Assembly: GCA_934754415.1 (NCBI GenBank)
Contig: CAKVIS010000001.1
Span: forward strand, 1-64,000
DNA from: an uncultured Bulleidia sp.
GTDB taxonomy: Bacteria; Bacillota_I; Bacilli_A; Erysipelotrichales; Erysipelotrichaceae
Direction of reading: 5' to 3'
Length of the DNA stretch: 64,000 bases
Each line of letters opens with the position of its first letter. The first letter of the stretch is position 1. The notes under the pieces are model-generated. The model saw nothing but the letters and a program-made list of their open reading frames with translations. It did not search any database and was not told the DNA's origin. A program made the position numbers and the translations under genes. Below, piece by piece: positions 27,124-35,943 of the stretch.

Positions 27124-27561
27124 ATGAACCAAAGATATCGTGAATTTGTAATGTGCATTGCACAGATCGAAAAAAATATTGAAAAAATCAAAGCATATGA
27201 AATGAAACCGTATGGTCTGTCAGGAATGGATGTGACTATATTTGCGCAGCTCTCTTTGAAAGAAGAGGGATATTCTGTATCTGAATTGTCCAAAGAATGT
27301 GAGATGGATAAGGCAGCTATTTCCAGAAGTATCAAAAAACTGGATGAAAAAGGTCTGGTGCTGTATGCAAAAGGGTATGGTTCTAAAATTACTCTTACTG
27401 AAGAGGGAAAAGCCATCGCCAAGACATTACTGGACAAAATTGATATGTATATCGCAAAAGCAGAAGTCAAAAATCTTGAACTGAGAAAACAGTTTTATAC
27501 AGCTTTACATGCAATAGCATCAAATATAGAGGAACTTATGGAGGAATTTGAAAATGATTAA
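27124..27561 (+). CDS. MarR family transcriptional regulator
   Basis: 145 residues with a winged helix (YSVSELSKECEMDKAAISRSIKKLDEKGLV, about 52-81) and flanking dimer helices. It is co-transcribed with, and overlaps by 8 bases, a DegV gene. In other Firmicutes a MarR-type regulator (FabT) senses acyl groups, which would fit with DegV, but FabT identity is not shown. Confidence 0.85.
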   Translation: MNQRYREFVMCIAQIEKNIEKIKAYEMKPYGLSGMDVTIFAQLSLKEEGYSVSELSKECEMDKAAISRSIKKLDEKGLVLYAKGYGSKITLTEEGKAIAKTLLDKIDMYIAKAEVKNLELRKQFYTALHAIASNIEELMEEFEND

Positions 27562-28402
27562 ATTGATTACAGAATCAGGAAGTGACCTGTCACACGAAGA
27601 AGCAGCACAGCTGCATTGTGAAATACTTCCTTTACATGTACGTTTTGAAGAAGAGGAATATTTGGATGGTGTAACTTTATCCAAGCGTGATTTTTATGAA
27701 AAACTTGTAGAAAGTACAGAATTTCCAAAGACAAGTCAGGTAACACCATTTGCCTATGAAGAAGCTGTCAGTAAAGAACTGAAAGCAGGTAATGATGTTA
27801 TTGTAATTACACTTTCCAGCAAACTGTCAGGCTGTTATCAAAGTGCCATCAATGGTGTCAGTGATTTTGAGGGGAAGGTAGCTGTTATTGATTCTTACAG
27901 TGCCTGTGTCGGAACACAGATTCTTATAAGAGAAGCAGCAAGACAGATTGATAACGGTATGCCGTTTGAACAGCTTGTGGAATATCTTGAAAAGATGAAG
28001 GAAAAGATTCGTGTCATTGCTCTTGTGAACACATTGGAATATCTGAAGAAAGGTGGACGTATTTCTGCTGCTACTGCCACTGCGGGCAAGCTTTTAGGTA
28101 TCAAGCCTGTGATTACTGTGCGTGAGGGGGAAATCAAGCTCGAAGGAACAGCCAGAGGATCTAAAAACGGTCAGAATCTGTTGAGGAAATACATAGAAAA
28201 AAACCCGATTTCCTTTAAACATCCTGTAGCACTTGCCTACAGTGGTTTTACAGATGTACTGTTACAGAAATACTTGAAGGACAGTGCTTCTTTATATGAA
28301 GGAATTCCAGAAGAATTCTTCCATATTTCCTTTATAGGTGCCGCTATTGGTGCATATGTAGGCCCGGATGCGATAGGTATTGCTTTCTTCTGCGAAGATT
28401 AA
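27554..28402 (+). CDS. DegV family fatty-acid-binding protein (second copy)
   Basis: 282 residues: KLITESGSDLSHEEA start, SQVTPFAYEEA (about 61-71), the ligand loop ITLSSKLSGCYQSAI (about 86-100), GGRISAATATAGKLL. Start ATG 27554 has GGAGG 9 bases upstream. It differs clearly from the first DegV and so probably prefers another fatty acid (inference from multiple FakB proteins in related bacteria). Confidence 0.87.
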   Translation: MIKLITESGSDLSHEEAAQLHCEILPLHVRFEEEEYLDGVTLSKRDFYEKLVESTEFPKTSQVTPFAYEEAVSKELKAGNDVIVITLSSKLSGCYQSAINGVSDFEGKVAVIDSYSACVGTQILIREAARQIDNGMPFEQLVEYLEKMKEKIRVIALVNTLEYLKKGGRISAATATAGKLLGIKPVITVREGEIKLEGTARGSKNGQNLLRKYIEKNPISFKHPVALAYSGFTDVLLQKYLKDSASLYEGIPEEFFHISFIGAAIGAYVGPDAIGIAFFCED

Positions 28403-28431
28403 TGTTATAATCCTGATAAGGAGGTATGTAT

Positions 28432-28692
28432 ATGCCTAAATCAGAATTCCATTATGAAATCGAACAGAACTTTGAAGTATTAAGTCAACGTGAAACGACT
28501 ACCGGTACAAAGTACACAAAAGAATTAAATCTTATTTCCTATAGTGATGCAGAACCTGTTTATGATATCCGCAACTGGACAGAAAACTCTGAAGGTCAGC
28601 GCAGAATGGGTAAGGGAATTACGTTAAATCTGGATGAAATCAGACAATTAAGAGATGCCTTGAATGATTTAGAGGAACTGAATGAAGAATAG
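28432..28692 (+). CDS. PC4/YdbC-like ssDNA-binding protein
   Basis: 86 residues resembling the YdbC/PC4 family: a curved beta sheet with ELNLISYSDAEPVYDIRNW and the GKGITLNLDEIRQLRDAL helix. Such dimers bind single-stranded nucleic acid. AAGGAGG lies 7 bases before ATG 28432; the ATG at 28426 is too close to it. Confidence 0.75.
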   Translation: MPKSEFHYEIEQNFEVLSQRETTTGTKYTKELNLISYSDAEPVYDIRNWTENSEGQRRMGKGITLNLDEIRQLRDALNDLEELNEE

Positions 28693-29035
28693 GGTTTTGA
28701 CACTGATATGCATGAGTTTACTTACCGGCTGTTCTTTTAGCAGTAAAGATAAGGACATTGCAAGACTTCCACTGGATATGTACATGGAAGTGGAAGTGGC
28801 AAATGCACATACTTTACGTGTGGAAATAGATAATCAGAGTGGCTACACAATGGACTTTCCTGAAGAATTTACTTTGACAGATGCAAAAGGTAAAGTTCAG
28901 GAAGGAACATTTATCTGTGAGAAAACCACACTGGAAGATCTTGAAACGGTGACGTTTACCATTGATTCCATCACATTGGAAAAAGGAACCTATACTTTGA
29001 AAATAGGGGATACCAGTCAGACATTTGAGTATTAA
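28682..29035 (+). CDS. small lipoprotein
   Basis: 117 residues with lipobox LLTGC (Cys17) and a beta-sandwich-like remainder (LRVEIDNQSGYTMDF, FTIDSITLEKGTYTLKI), resembling the bacterial Ig-like extracellular modules. It overlaps the PC4-like gene by 11 bases. Function unknown. Confidence 0.7.
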   Translation: MKNRVLTLICMSLLTGCSFSSKDKDIARLPLDMYMEVEVANAHTLRVEIDNQSGYTMDFPEEFTLTDAKGKVQEGTFICEKTTLEDLETVTFTIDSITLEKGTYTLKIGDTSQTFEY

Positions 29036-29068
29036 AAAATCGAAGATCAGAGAAATCTTCGATTTTTT
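29034..29068. terminator. bidirectional terminator
   Basis: A perfect 14-bp stem including its A and T runs (ATCGAAGAT and ATCTTCGAT, 7-base loop) separates the lipoprotein gene from the convergent exporter gene. Confidence 0.88.
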
Positions 29069-29076
29069 CTATGCTC

Positions 29077-29904
29077 TTATAAAAACAGATTGAGAATACA
29101 TCCAGTTATCAAGGAAACAGCTGTAACATACCCAACTATTTTCAGATTGTCTTTTGTGTTTGGATTGACTCTGAACAACACCAGCATTCCAATGCCTGAG
29201 TTTACCAGCAATCCTGCACATACTGCAGGAAAACTTAACAGATTTTCAAGATATAACTGTGTCAGCAATACACTGGAAGCACAGTTGGGAATTAATCCGG
29301 TTAACGTGCAGAGGAATATGGAAGCTTTTGGATATTGCAGAAGGAAGCTACGTAAAGTATCCATGCCTATGCATTCAATTGCGGTGTTCAATAATAGTCC
29401 AATAACAAATAACCAAATTGTGATAGTTAAAGTATGTTTTAGGGCAGAAATCAGAATTCCATGAGAACAGTCACAATGTTCTCTTTCACAGAATTCCTCT
29501 ACATCGATAGCTGTATGTTTACTGTAATAATCTGCAAGATATCCTGCTAAGACTGCTACTATAAGCTTTACGATAAGAATTGGACCGATTTTATCCAGTC
29601 CTGCCTGGGAGCTTATCATGACCGGCAACATTTCATCACTGCTTGCAAGATAGACAGCCGCAAGGGTACCTGCAGAAACTACACCAGTTGTATATAAAGA
29701 ACTTGCTGCGGAGCAAAGACCGCATTCCGGAATCAGCCCGAAGACAGAACCGGCAAGAGGGGCAATCTTTCTGTGGTTTTCCAGAAAGTGTTCAAACTTT
29801 TTACCTGTTTCATGTTCCATCCATTCCAATACCATGTAGGTAATAAATAAGAATGGTACGATTTTTATTGTATCAAGAAATGCGTCTGTTAAAAGATCAA
29901 TCAT
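29077..29904 (-). CDS. putative ArsP_2-type membrane transporter (predicted metal exporter)
   Basis: 275 residues with eight or more helices in two halves, each holding a Gly-Leu-Ile-Pro-x-Cys motif: FGLIPECGLCSAASS and TGLIPNCASSVL. A Cys/His-rich loop (CEREHCDCSHG) lies between. This is the PF11449-like 10-TM predicted manganese/arsenic exporter group. The start overlaps the ApbE stop (TGATG) with GGGAGG upstream. Confidence 0.75.
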   Translation of the reverse strand: MIDLLTDAFLDTIKIVPFLFITYMVLEWMEHETGKKFEHFLENHRKIAPLAGSVFGLIPECGLCSAASSLYTTGVVSAGTLAAVYLASSDEMLPVMISSQAGLDKIGPILIVKLIVAVLAGYLADYYSKHTAIDVEEFCEREHCDCSHGILISALKHTLTITIWLFVIGLLLNTAIECIGMDTLRSFLLQYPKASIFLCTLTGLIPNCASSVLLTQLYLENLLSFPAVCAGLLVNSGIGMLVLFRVNPNTKDNLKIVGYVTAVSLITGCILNLFL

Positions 29905-31025
29905 CAATCCTCCCAAATAATAGAATCTTCAAGTCCATCGGTATAGGCGATAGTATATCCCATGTGCTGTTTCACAGGAGATGCTGTTTCAGTGTTGTCA
30001 GAAGAAAGAATCCATATAGCATCTGCATGATTACCGGTATCTTTTTCGTATTCCTGCAGTACTTTTTTTCCTTCTTCAATAGAAAGCGTAAACAGAGAGG
30101 TGCTGAGACAGTCAGCAGCAGAGCTGTCTGTTGTAATAATGGATACGGATCTGTATAAGGTGGAAGGGTATAAAGTGGAAGGGTCGATGATATGGTGATA
30201 TCTCTTTCCATCATCTGCTTCATAATACCTTTCATAATCACCGCTTGTTACAAAGGAGCAGTTGCCTTCTTTGGAAACAATCATAAGCTTGTCGCCTCCA
30301 TCAGGATTCTGAATGCGTACACGCCATGGAGCACCATCCGGCTTTGAACCGATGGTTCTGTTATTTCCTCCGGCATTGATGGCTACAATACCGATATCCT
30401 CTTCCTGCTCAAGTTTCTGAGCAATTCTTTCTGTAGCAAAGCCTTTGGCGATACCGCCCACATCCAGAGAAACATCAGGATTGTCTATATACACAGTGGA
30501 ATTTTCTTCATCAATCTGTACATGTGACCATCCTTTATGCGTGCTTGCCTGTTCCAGTACGGAGTATTCCGGTACACTTCCTTTTTGTCCTTTTTCATTT
30601 AATGCAATACCTTTCTCTCTGTACAGGTGCCATACATGCAGTAAGGAACCAATGGTTATATCAAATTCACCTTCAGAATAGGTGCAGAACTGTTTGGCTT
30701 CCTTTAACAGGTCGATAATATCCTGATCAACGGTGACGGCCTGTTTACCGGCATTATCGTTGATAGTCTTCAGGTTATTGATACCATCATAGTTGTTATA
30801 GATATCAAAGAGGTCGTTATAGTGAGAAAACATATCCACTGCTTCGTTGAAATGCTCTTCACTGATAGAGTTGTCAGTATTCCATTCCTGATAGTACAGG
30901 ACCGTATCGAAGCCTGCATCCAGGGAAACGTTGGAATACTGTTGTAAAGAATCTGTTTTTTCAGGACTTGAACAGCCTGCAAGAAGAGTGGCTGCAAGTG
31001 TTATATATAATAAGGTTTTACGCAT
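29904..31025 (-). CDS. apbE: FAD:protein FMN transferase, lipoprotein
   Basis: 373 residues with lipobox LLAGC (Cys18) and the ApbE fold: SLDVGGIAKGFATERI, INAGGNNRTIGSK and the metal/FAD motif HHIIDPST. ApbE moves FMN from FAD to Thr in D-x2-(S/T)-G-A-T motifs on extracytoplasmic proteins. Likely targets here are RnfD (two motifs) and the reductase at 1546. It is divergent from the rnf operon and co-transcribed with the metal exporter gene. Confidence 0.92.
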   Translation of the reverse strand: MRKTLLYITLAATLLAGCSSPEKTDSLQQYSNVSLDAGFDTVLYYQEWNTDNSISEEHFNEAVDMFSHYNDLFDIYNNYDGINNLKTINDNAGKQAVTVDQDIIDLLKEAKQFCTYSEGEFDITIGSLLHVWHLYREKGIALNEKGQKGSVPEYSVLEQASTHKGWSHVQIDEENSTVYIDNPDVSLDVGGIAKGFATERIAQKLEQEEDIGIVAINAGGNNRTIGSKPDGAPWRVRIQNPDGGDKLMIVSKEGNCSFVTSGDYERYYEADDGKRYHHIIDPSTLYPSTLYRSVSIITTDSSAADCLSTSLFTLSIEEGKKVLQEYEKDTGNHADAIWILSSDNTETASPVKQHMGYTIAYTDGLEDSIIWED

Positions 31026-31078
31026 AGCGCATTGATTATAGCATTTTTATGCAAATCTTGATAAAAAATTATAAAAAA

Positions 31079-31120
31079 TCACAAACTATGTGATGTGAAA
31101 CCGCTTTTTAGTGCTATAAT
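31079..31120 (+). promoter_or_regulatory. rnf promoter with inverted repeat
   Basis: An extended -10 (TGCTATAAT, box 31115-31120) has no good -35. TCACA-N5-TGTGA (31079-31093) ends where the -35 would be, as for an activator or repressor site. AAAGGA at 31138 is 14 bases before the rnfC ATG. Confidence 0.5.
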
Positions 31121-31157
31121 GCTTTATGATTTTAGAGAAAGGATATGAGTTATTAGT

Positions 31158-32459
31158 ATGTCACTATTTACAGGACAAATGCATCACCATTTGAACGGAC
31201 ATAAAGACTTGACTTTAGAAAAGGATGTCAATACTTCAATTGACCCTGATGTTGTCTACATTCCATTAGTGAATGGTAATGCGCCATGCACACCATGTGT
31301 AAAGGTGGGCGATGATGTGAAAGTGGGAACAAAGATCGCAGAGAGAAACGATCATTTCTATCTTCCATTGTTTTCTTCTGTTTCAGGAACAGTAACTGCA
31401 ATTGAGAAGAGAATGACTTCTGCTCTGACTCCGGCAGACCACTTGGTGATTCAGAATGATCACAAGAACGAGAAGGAGCGTCCATTTGAGCCGCTCGATT
31501 ATACTACGGCTTCCTGGGAGGAATTACATGCCTTCTGTAAGAATGCCGGTATGTTAGGCTTAGGGGGTGCAGGTTTCCCTACATATGTTAAATATATGAA
31601 ACCTGAAAATGTTGAATATTTGATTATCAATGCTGTAGAATGTGAGCCTTATTTAACAGCAGACTACAAAAACATTGAAGCAAATATGGATCTGTTAAAA
31701 GCAGGTGTACTTGGTTTCTTCAAGTTATCCAAGGCTCAGAAAGCAGTTGTAGCTATTAAAGAGGATAAAGTAAAACAGATTGCTGCTTTAAAAGAGACAT
31801 TCAAGGATACTGAAGTAGAAATCAGAGTAGTTCCAAATGTATATCCAATGGGATGGGAAAGAACTCTGGTTTTCCAGGTCAGCGGAAAACGTTATGACAA
31901 GCTTCCTATTGAAGCAGGTTGTATTGTAAACAATGCAACAACTGCTATTGCTTTCGGTAATGCGCTGGTTAACGGAATGCCAATCACCCATAAATATGTC
32001 ACAGTTTCCGGTGACGGCATTGCAAATCCACAGAATGTATATGTACCTGTTGGTACAACAGCACATGACATTATCGATGCCTGCGGTGGTTACACAGCAG
32101 AGGATGTGTATGTCATTGCCGGCGGACCTATGATGGGAAGAACTGTTACCAAGGATATTTTCTCTATTGCTCCTCAGAACAATGGTTTAACAGTACTTGT
32201 TAACAAGCCGGTTGAAGAAGTTGCATGTCTGAGATGTGGTCGTTGTACAGAAAACTGTCCAAGCGGATTACAGCCAGTCAGAATTGCTGCAGCAGCTAAG
32301 ACAAAGGATATGGATGCTTTGGCTAAACTGCATGTTATGGATTGCATTGAATGCGGTCTATGTACATATATCTGCCCATCTAAGATTTCTGTTACAGAAA
32401 ATGTAAGAACAGGTAAGAGATTTATGATGATGCAGATGAAAAAGGGAGGTGCTAAGTAA
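31158..32459 (+). CDS. rnfC: Rnf complex subunit C
   Basis: 433 residues. Nucleotide/FMN site LGLGGAGFPTYVKY (about 137-150), NAVECEPYLTADY, and two 4Fe-4S motifs, CLRCGRCTENCP (about 357-368) and CIECGLCTYICP (about 396-407). RnfC is the cytoplasmic NAD-side subunit. The usual N-terminal GGxHPP motif is altered (LNGHKDL). It opens the operon rnfCDGEA-x-B and overlaps rnfD by one base. Confidence 0.93.
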   Translation: MSLFTGQMHHHLNGHKDLTLEKDVNTSIDPDVVYIPLVNGNAPCTPCVKVGDDVKVGTKIAERNDHFYLPLFSSVSGTVTAIEKRMTSALTPADHLVIQNDHKNEKERPFEPLDYTTASWEELHAFCKNAGMLGLGGAGFPTYVKYMKPENVEYLIINAVECEPYLTADYKNIEANMDLLKAGVLGFFKLSKAQKAVVAIKEDKVKQIAALKETFKDTEVEIRVVPNVYPMGWERTLVFQVSGKRYDKLPIEAGCIVNNATTAIAFGNALVNGMPITHKYVTVSGDGIANPQNVYVPVGTTAHDIIDACGGYTAEDVYVIAGGPMMGRTVTKDIFSIAPQNNGLTVLVNKPVEEVACLRCGRCTENCPSGLQPVRIAAAAKTKDMDALAKLHVMDCIECGLCTYICPSKISVTENVRTGKRFMMMQMKKGGAK

Positions 32460-33952
32460 TGAAATTATCATTCCACGTGTCTCCAAACTATAGAGACAGT
32501 AAATCTACAAGCGAGATCATGTTTGATCTGACACTGTGCTTATTGGCAGTGCTGGTTTTCTCCACAGTATGGTACTCTTTAGCATACGGTATCAACTATG
32601 GTATGAGAGTTGTAGGTCTTGCATTAACAGCAGTTGTTTCTGCAATTGCTACAGAAGCTATTTACTTCAAAGCATGTGGTAAAGATGTCACTACTTCTTT
32701 GAAACATTCTTATGGATGGGTTACAGCACTGATTATTGTATTAATTTCAAGAATCAGCGTCAGTTACTATGCTGTAGCAGTATCCACAATTATTGCTATT
32801 GTTTTTGGCAAACTGGTATTTGGTGGCTTTGGTCAGAACATTTTTAACCCTGCAGCTTTTGGTGAAGCTATCATCATGAACAGCTTTGCAGCAAGTGAAT
32901 CTGCTGACTTTTCTACTGGTGCTACTCCAATGGCAGCTATGAAGTCCATGGGATGGATTGCTGATAAAACAGCATTTGATTCTTATATTTCCCAGTTTGG
33001 TGGATTCGGTAATATGTTCGTTGGTAACTTTACTTCTGTTATCGGCGGTTCCAATGCATTATTAATCCTGTTATGCTTTGCTTTCTTAGTATGGCGTAAT
33101 GATATCAAGTGGAGAACTCCAGCTGTATATATTGGTACTGTAGCTGTTGTAAGCTTCATTGCCGGTATGGTTAACGGAGATGGATTCTGGTTTACATTAC
33201 TCAACCTGTTAGGTGGAGGTATGTTATTCTGTGCAGTATTCATGCTGACAGACCCTGTTACTACTCCTGTAACGATTGCAGGCAGATATATGTATGCAGT
33301 AGGATGTGCAGCTTTAACATTGATTATTCGTTGGAAAGCTAATCTTCCTGATGGATGTCTGTATGCTATTTTATTAATGAATATGCTGACACCTGCTATC
33401 GATATGGCTTGTGACGGATCTCAGATTAAGGATATTAAGAGAATTATCAAAACAACATCTGTTGTCTGTGCAGTAAGTGTGATTATTACTCTTGCAATTG
33501 GATGCACACTGAAGAAGAAGGATACAGTTGCTGAAGGTTCCGCAGCTCAGGTTACTGAAACAACAGGTTCTGACAGCTCTGATGCTTCAGCATCTGCAAA
33601 TAAGATTTCCCTGGCTGATGATTACAGTGATAACGAAGCAACATGTACTTCTACATCTGATGGTGTATATGCATGTAAAGCTAAGGGATTTGGTCTCATC
33701 AATAACATGGGTTCCGACTACTCTGAAAACGAAGTAGAAGTTACTGTAGAAAACGGCACAGTTAAAGCTGTGAAACTGGTTAACTTCGGTGATACAGCAA
33801 ATATTGGTGAATTAGCTACTACTGATGAAGCACTTGCTGCTTATGAAGGTGCTACAGCTGACAGTGAAGTAGATGCTGTATCTGGTGCTACATTTACAAG
33901 CAAGTCTGTTGCTTCCATGGTAAAAGCCGCTCTGGAAAGTGCAGCTGAATAA
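32459..33952 (+). CDS. rnfD: Rnf complex subunit D fused to a C-terminal FMN-binding domain
   Basis: 497 residues; standard RnfD is about 320-350. Residues 1-350 are the membrane RnfD with flavinylation motif D150-F-S-T-G-A-T156. After the last helix (LAIGCTL, about 345) comes a Ser/Thr/Ala-rich linker (about 355-390). A separate FMN-binding domain follows with the motif D472-A-V-S-G-A-T478. The extra domain should lie outside the membrane and add a flavin to the chain. Confidence 0.93.
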   Translation: MKLSFHVSPNYRDSKSTSEIMFDLTLCLLAVLVFSTVWYSLAYGINYGMRVVGLALTAVVSAIATEAIYFKACGKDVTTSLKHSYGWVTALIIVLISRISVSYYAVAVSTIIAIVFGKLVFGGFGQNIFNPAAFGEAIIMNSFAASESADFSTGATPMAAMKSMGWIADKTAFDSYISQFGGFGNMFVGNFTSVIGGSNALLILLCFAFLVWRNDIKWRTPAVYIGTVAVVSFIAGMVNGDGFWFTLLNLLGGGMLFCAVFMLTDPVTTPVTIAGRYMYAVGCAALTLIIRWKANLPDGCLYAILLMNMLTPAIDMACDGSQIKDIKRIIKTTSVVCAVSVIITLAIGCTLKKKDTVAEGSAAQVTETTGSDSSDASASANKISLADDYSDNEATCTSTSDGVYACKAKGFGLINNMGSDYSENEVEVTVENGTVKAVKLVNFGDTANIGELATTDEALAAYEGATADSEVDAVSGATFTSKSVASMVKAALESAAE

Positions 33953-33966
33953 AGGAGGATCATACA

Positions 33967-34491
33967 ATGAATAAAGATTCTAATGTTTATAAGATGATAC
34001 TTCTGGGTGTTCTTTGTGGAGTATGCGGATTATTACTGGCTGTTGTAAATTCTATTACTGCTCCGGTAATTGCTGATAATCAGCTTGCTAAAGTCAAGGA
34101 CAATCTGGAAGTGATTTTCCCTGGTGGAGATTTCAAAGATGTTTCTGATACATATCTGAGCGATGATGAAAGTGGATTGATTGATGCTATTTATACTGCA
34201 AAAGGTGAAGGTACTATCTTTACAGTTCATGGTACTGGTTACAATTCCAGCGGTTTAACTTTCATGGTTGGTTTTGATACAGATGGTAAGATTGCAGGTT
34301 TCATGGCTCTTGAGCAGAATGAAACAAGTGGTATTGGTTCTGAAGTCTTCTCTGATGATTTCGCAAGTAAATATAAAGGTGTAGGTACTTCTGATGAAAT
34401 TCCTATGAAATCTGGTGCTACACTTACTTCCAATGCTGTTAAATCAGGTATTCAGGCAGCACAGAAGATGCTGTCAGTTGTAAAGGACTAA
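33967..34491 (+). CDS. rnfG: Rnf complex subunit G with altered flavinylation motif
   Basis: 174 residues: one N-terminal helix and an FMN-binding domain. The expected D-x2-(S/T)-G-A-T appears as P146-M-K-S-G-A-T152, so the Asp recognised by ApbE is replaced by Pro. The Thr acceptor remains. Flavinylation could be weak or lost, with the C-terminal domain of RnfD taking over. Position and length fit RnfG. Confidence 0.88.
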   Translation: MNKDSNVYKMILLGVLCGVCGLLLAVVNSITAPVIADNQLAKVKDNLEVIFPGGDFKDVSDTYLSDDESGLIDAIYTAKGEGTIFTVHGTGYNSSGLTFMVGFDTDGKIAGFMALEQNETSGIGSEVFSDDFASKYKGVGTSDEIPMKSGATLTSNAVKSGIQAAQKMLSVVKD

Positions 34492-34504
34492 AGGAGGGAA
34501 CGGT

Positions 34505-35161
34505 ATGAGTGAAAAGAAAAAAGAAAGTTTCTTTGGAAAACTATTAACACAGAACCCTGTCTTTGGGCTGTATCTTGGTATTTGTTCTACACTGGCTATT
34601 ACAACAAGTATCAACAATGCTTTAGGTATGGGTGTTGCAGTTACAGTTGTCTTGATTCTGAGTAATGTCTTAGTTTCATGTGTACGTAACATTACACCTG
34701 ATGATGTACATATTCCTGTTTACATCGTAATTATTGCTACATTGGTTACTATCGTAGAAATGTTCATGCAGGCATATACAGCGAGTCTGTTTACAGCACT
34801 TGGTGCTTTTATTGACCTGATTGTTGTTAACTGCATTATCTTAGGTCGTGCAGAAGCATTTGCTTCTAAGAATCCTGTTGGTAAATCTGCTGCTGATGGT
34901 CTGGTAACAGGTATTTCTTACACATTATCCATTTTCACAATGTCTTTAATCAGACAGATTCTGGGTACAGGTGTATTAAGTCTGTCCAATCCATTTACAA
35001 ATGCTGAAATCTTCTCTTTAAGATTAATACCTGAAGGATTTGAAATTGGTCTGTTTACATCTCAGACAGGTGCGTTCTTCACATTCGCTGTTTTAGCAGC
35101 AGCTGTTGCTATATACAAGGATCATCAGGAACACCCTGTAAAAAAGGAGGTTAAGAAATAA
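34505..35161 (+). CDS. rnfE: Rnf complex subunit E
   Basis: 218 residues with six membrane helices. The second-helix motif NNALGMGVAVT and the central NCIILGRAEAFASK match RnfE/NqrD. It pairs with RnfA as the inverted-topology core that carries a 2Fe-2S cluster in characterised Rnf/Nqr. It overlaps rnfA by one base (TAATG). Confidence 0.93.
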   Translation: MSEKKKESFFGKLLTQNPVFGLYLGICSTLAITTSINNALGMGVAVTVVLILSNVLVSCVRNITPDDVHIPVYIVIIATLVTIVEMFMQAYTASLFTALGAFIDLIVVNCIILGRAEAFASKNPVGKSAADGLVTGISYTLSIFTMSLIRQILGTGVLSLSNPFTNAEIFSLRLIPEGFEIGLFTSQTGAFFTFAVLAAAVAIYKDHQEHPVKKEVKK

Positions 35162-35736
35162 TGGGAAGCTTATTTACACTATTCATCAGTGGAATGCTTA
35201 TCAATAACATCATTCTTACCAAGTTCCTTGGTATGTGTCCATTCATGGGTGTTTCCACAAAGTTAGACTCAGCTGTTGGTATGGGTCTTGCAGTTGTCTT
35301 CGTTATCTTCTGTGCTTCTATTGTTTCTTATGGTCTGTACTATCTTGTACTTGTACCATTAGGCCTGGAATACATGGAACTGATCTGCTTCATTCTTCTG
35401 ATTGCTGCATTTGTACAGTTAGTAGAAATGTTTGTTAAAAAGACATCTCCTGCATTGTATAAGTCTTTAGGTATTTACCTTCCTCTTATCACAACAAACT
35501 GTGCTGTATTATACGTTGCAATGGATAACATTACTCAGGGATACACATTAGTAGAAACAATGGTGAATTCCATTGCGGTACCATGTGGATTCATGCTGAT
35601 GCTGGTTATCTTTGCTACAATCCGTACTCGTTTACAGAGCAGTGATATTCCTAAGGCATTCAAAGGGAATCCAATTGCTTTTGTCATTGCTGGTATTATG
35701 GCACTTGCATTTGGTGCTTTAGCTGGTCTTGTTTAA
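35161..35736 (+). CDS. rnfA: Rnf complex subunit A
   Basis: 191 residues with six helices. GMLINNIILTKFLGMCPFMG at the start and PLITTNCAVLY in the middle are the conserved RnfA/NqrE motifs with the Cys residues that ligate the membrane iron-sulphur cluster together with RnfE. Confidence 0.93.
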   Translation: MGSLFTLFISGMLINNIILTKFLGMCPFMGVSTKLDSAVGMGLAVVFVIFCASIVSYGLYYLVLVPLGLEYMELICFILLIAAFVQLVEMFVKKTSPALYKSLGIYLPLITTNCAVLYVAMDNITQGYTLVETMVNSIAVPCGFMLMLVIFATIRTRLQSSDIPKAFKGNPIAFVIAGIMALAFGALAGLV

Positions 35737-35739
35737 TTT

Positions 35740-35943
35740 ATGAAAATTGTTTTTGCTGTCTTGATTGCAGTAGCTTTATTTGCACTGGTAATTTTGTCTT
35801 ATAAGTGGAATAAGAATACTCCTGTTCCGGAAGGATGCGAGAATCTTAAACCTGACTGTAAAGCCTGTGGTATTAAAGACTGTGCACTCAGAAGTGAAAT
35901 GTTACAGAAAATAGAGGAGGAATTAAATCATGGCAATCGTTAG
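35740..35943 (+). CDS. small membrane protein with RnfB-like Cys motif
   Basis: 67 residues: one membrane helix (about 3-20), then C-x6-C-x2-C-x4-C (about 33-48) and an acidic helix. The C-x2-C-x4-C part has the same spacing as the Fe-S motif of RnfB encoded next. It lies between rnfA and rnfB, 3 bases after rnfA and overlapping rnfB by 14 bases. It may be an extra Fe-S or redox subunit; no name is recognised. Confidence 0.7.
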   Translation: MKIVFAVLIAVALFALVILSYKWNKNTPVPEGCENLKPDCKACGIKDCALRSEMLQKIEEELNHGNR

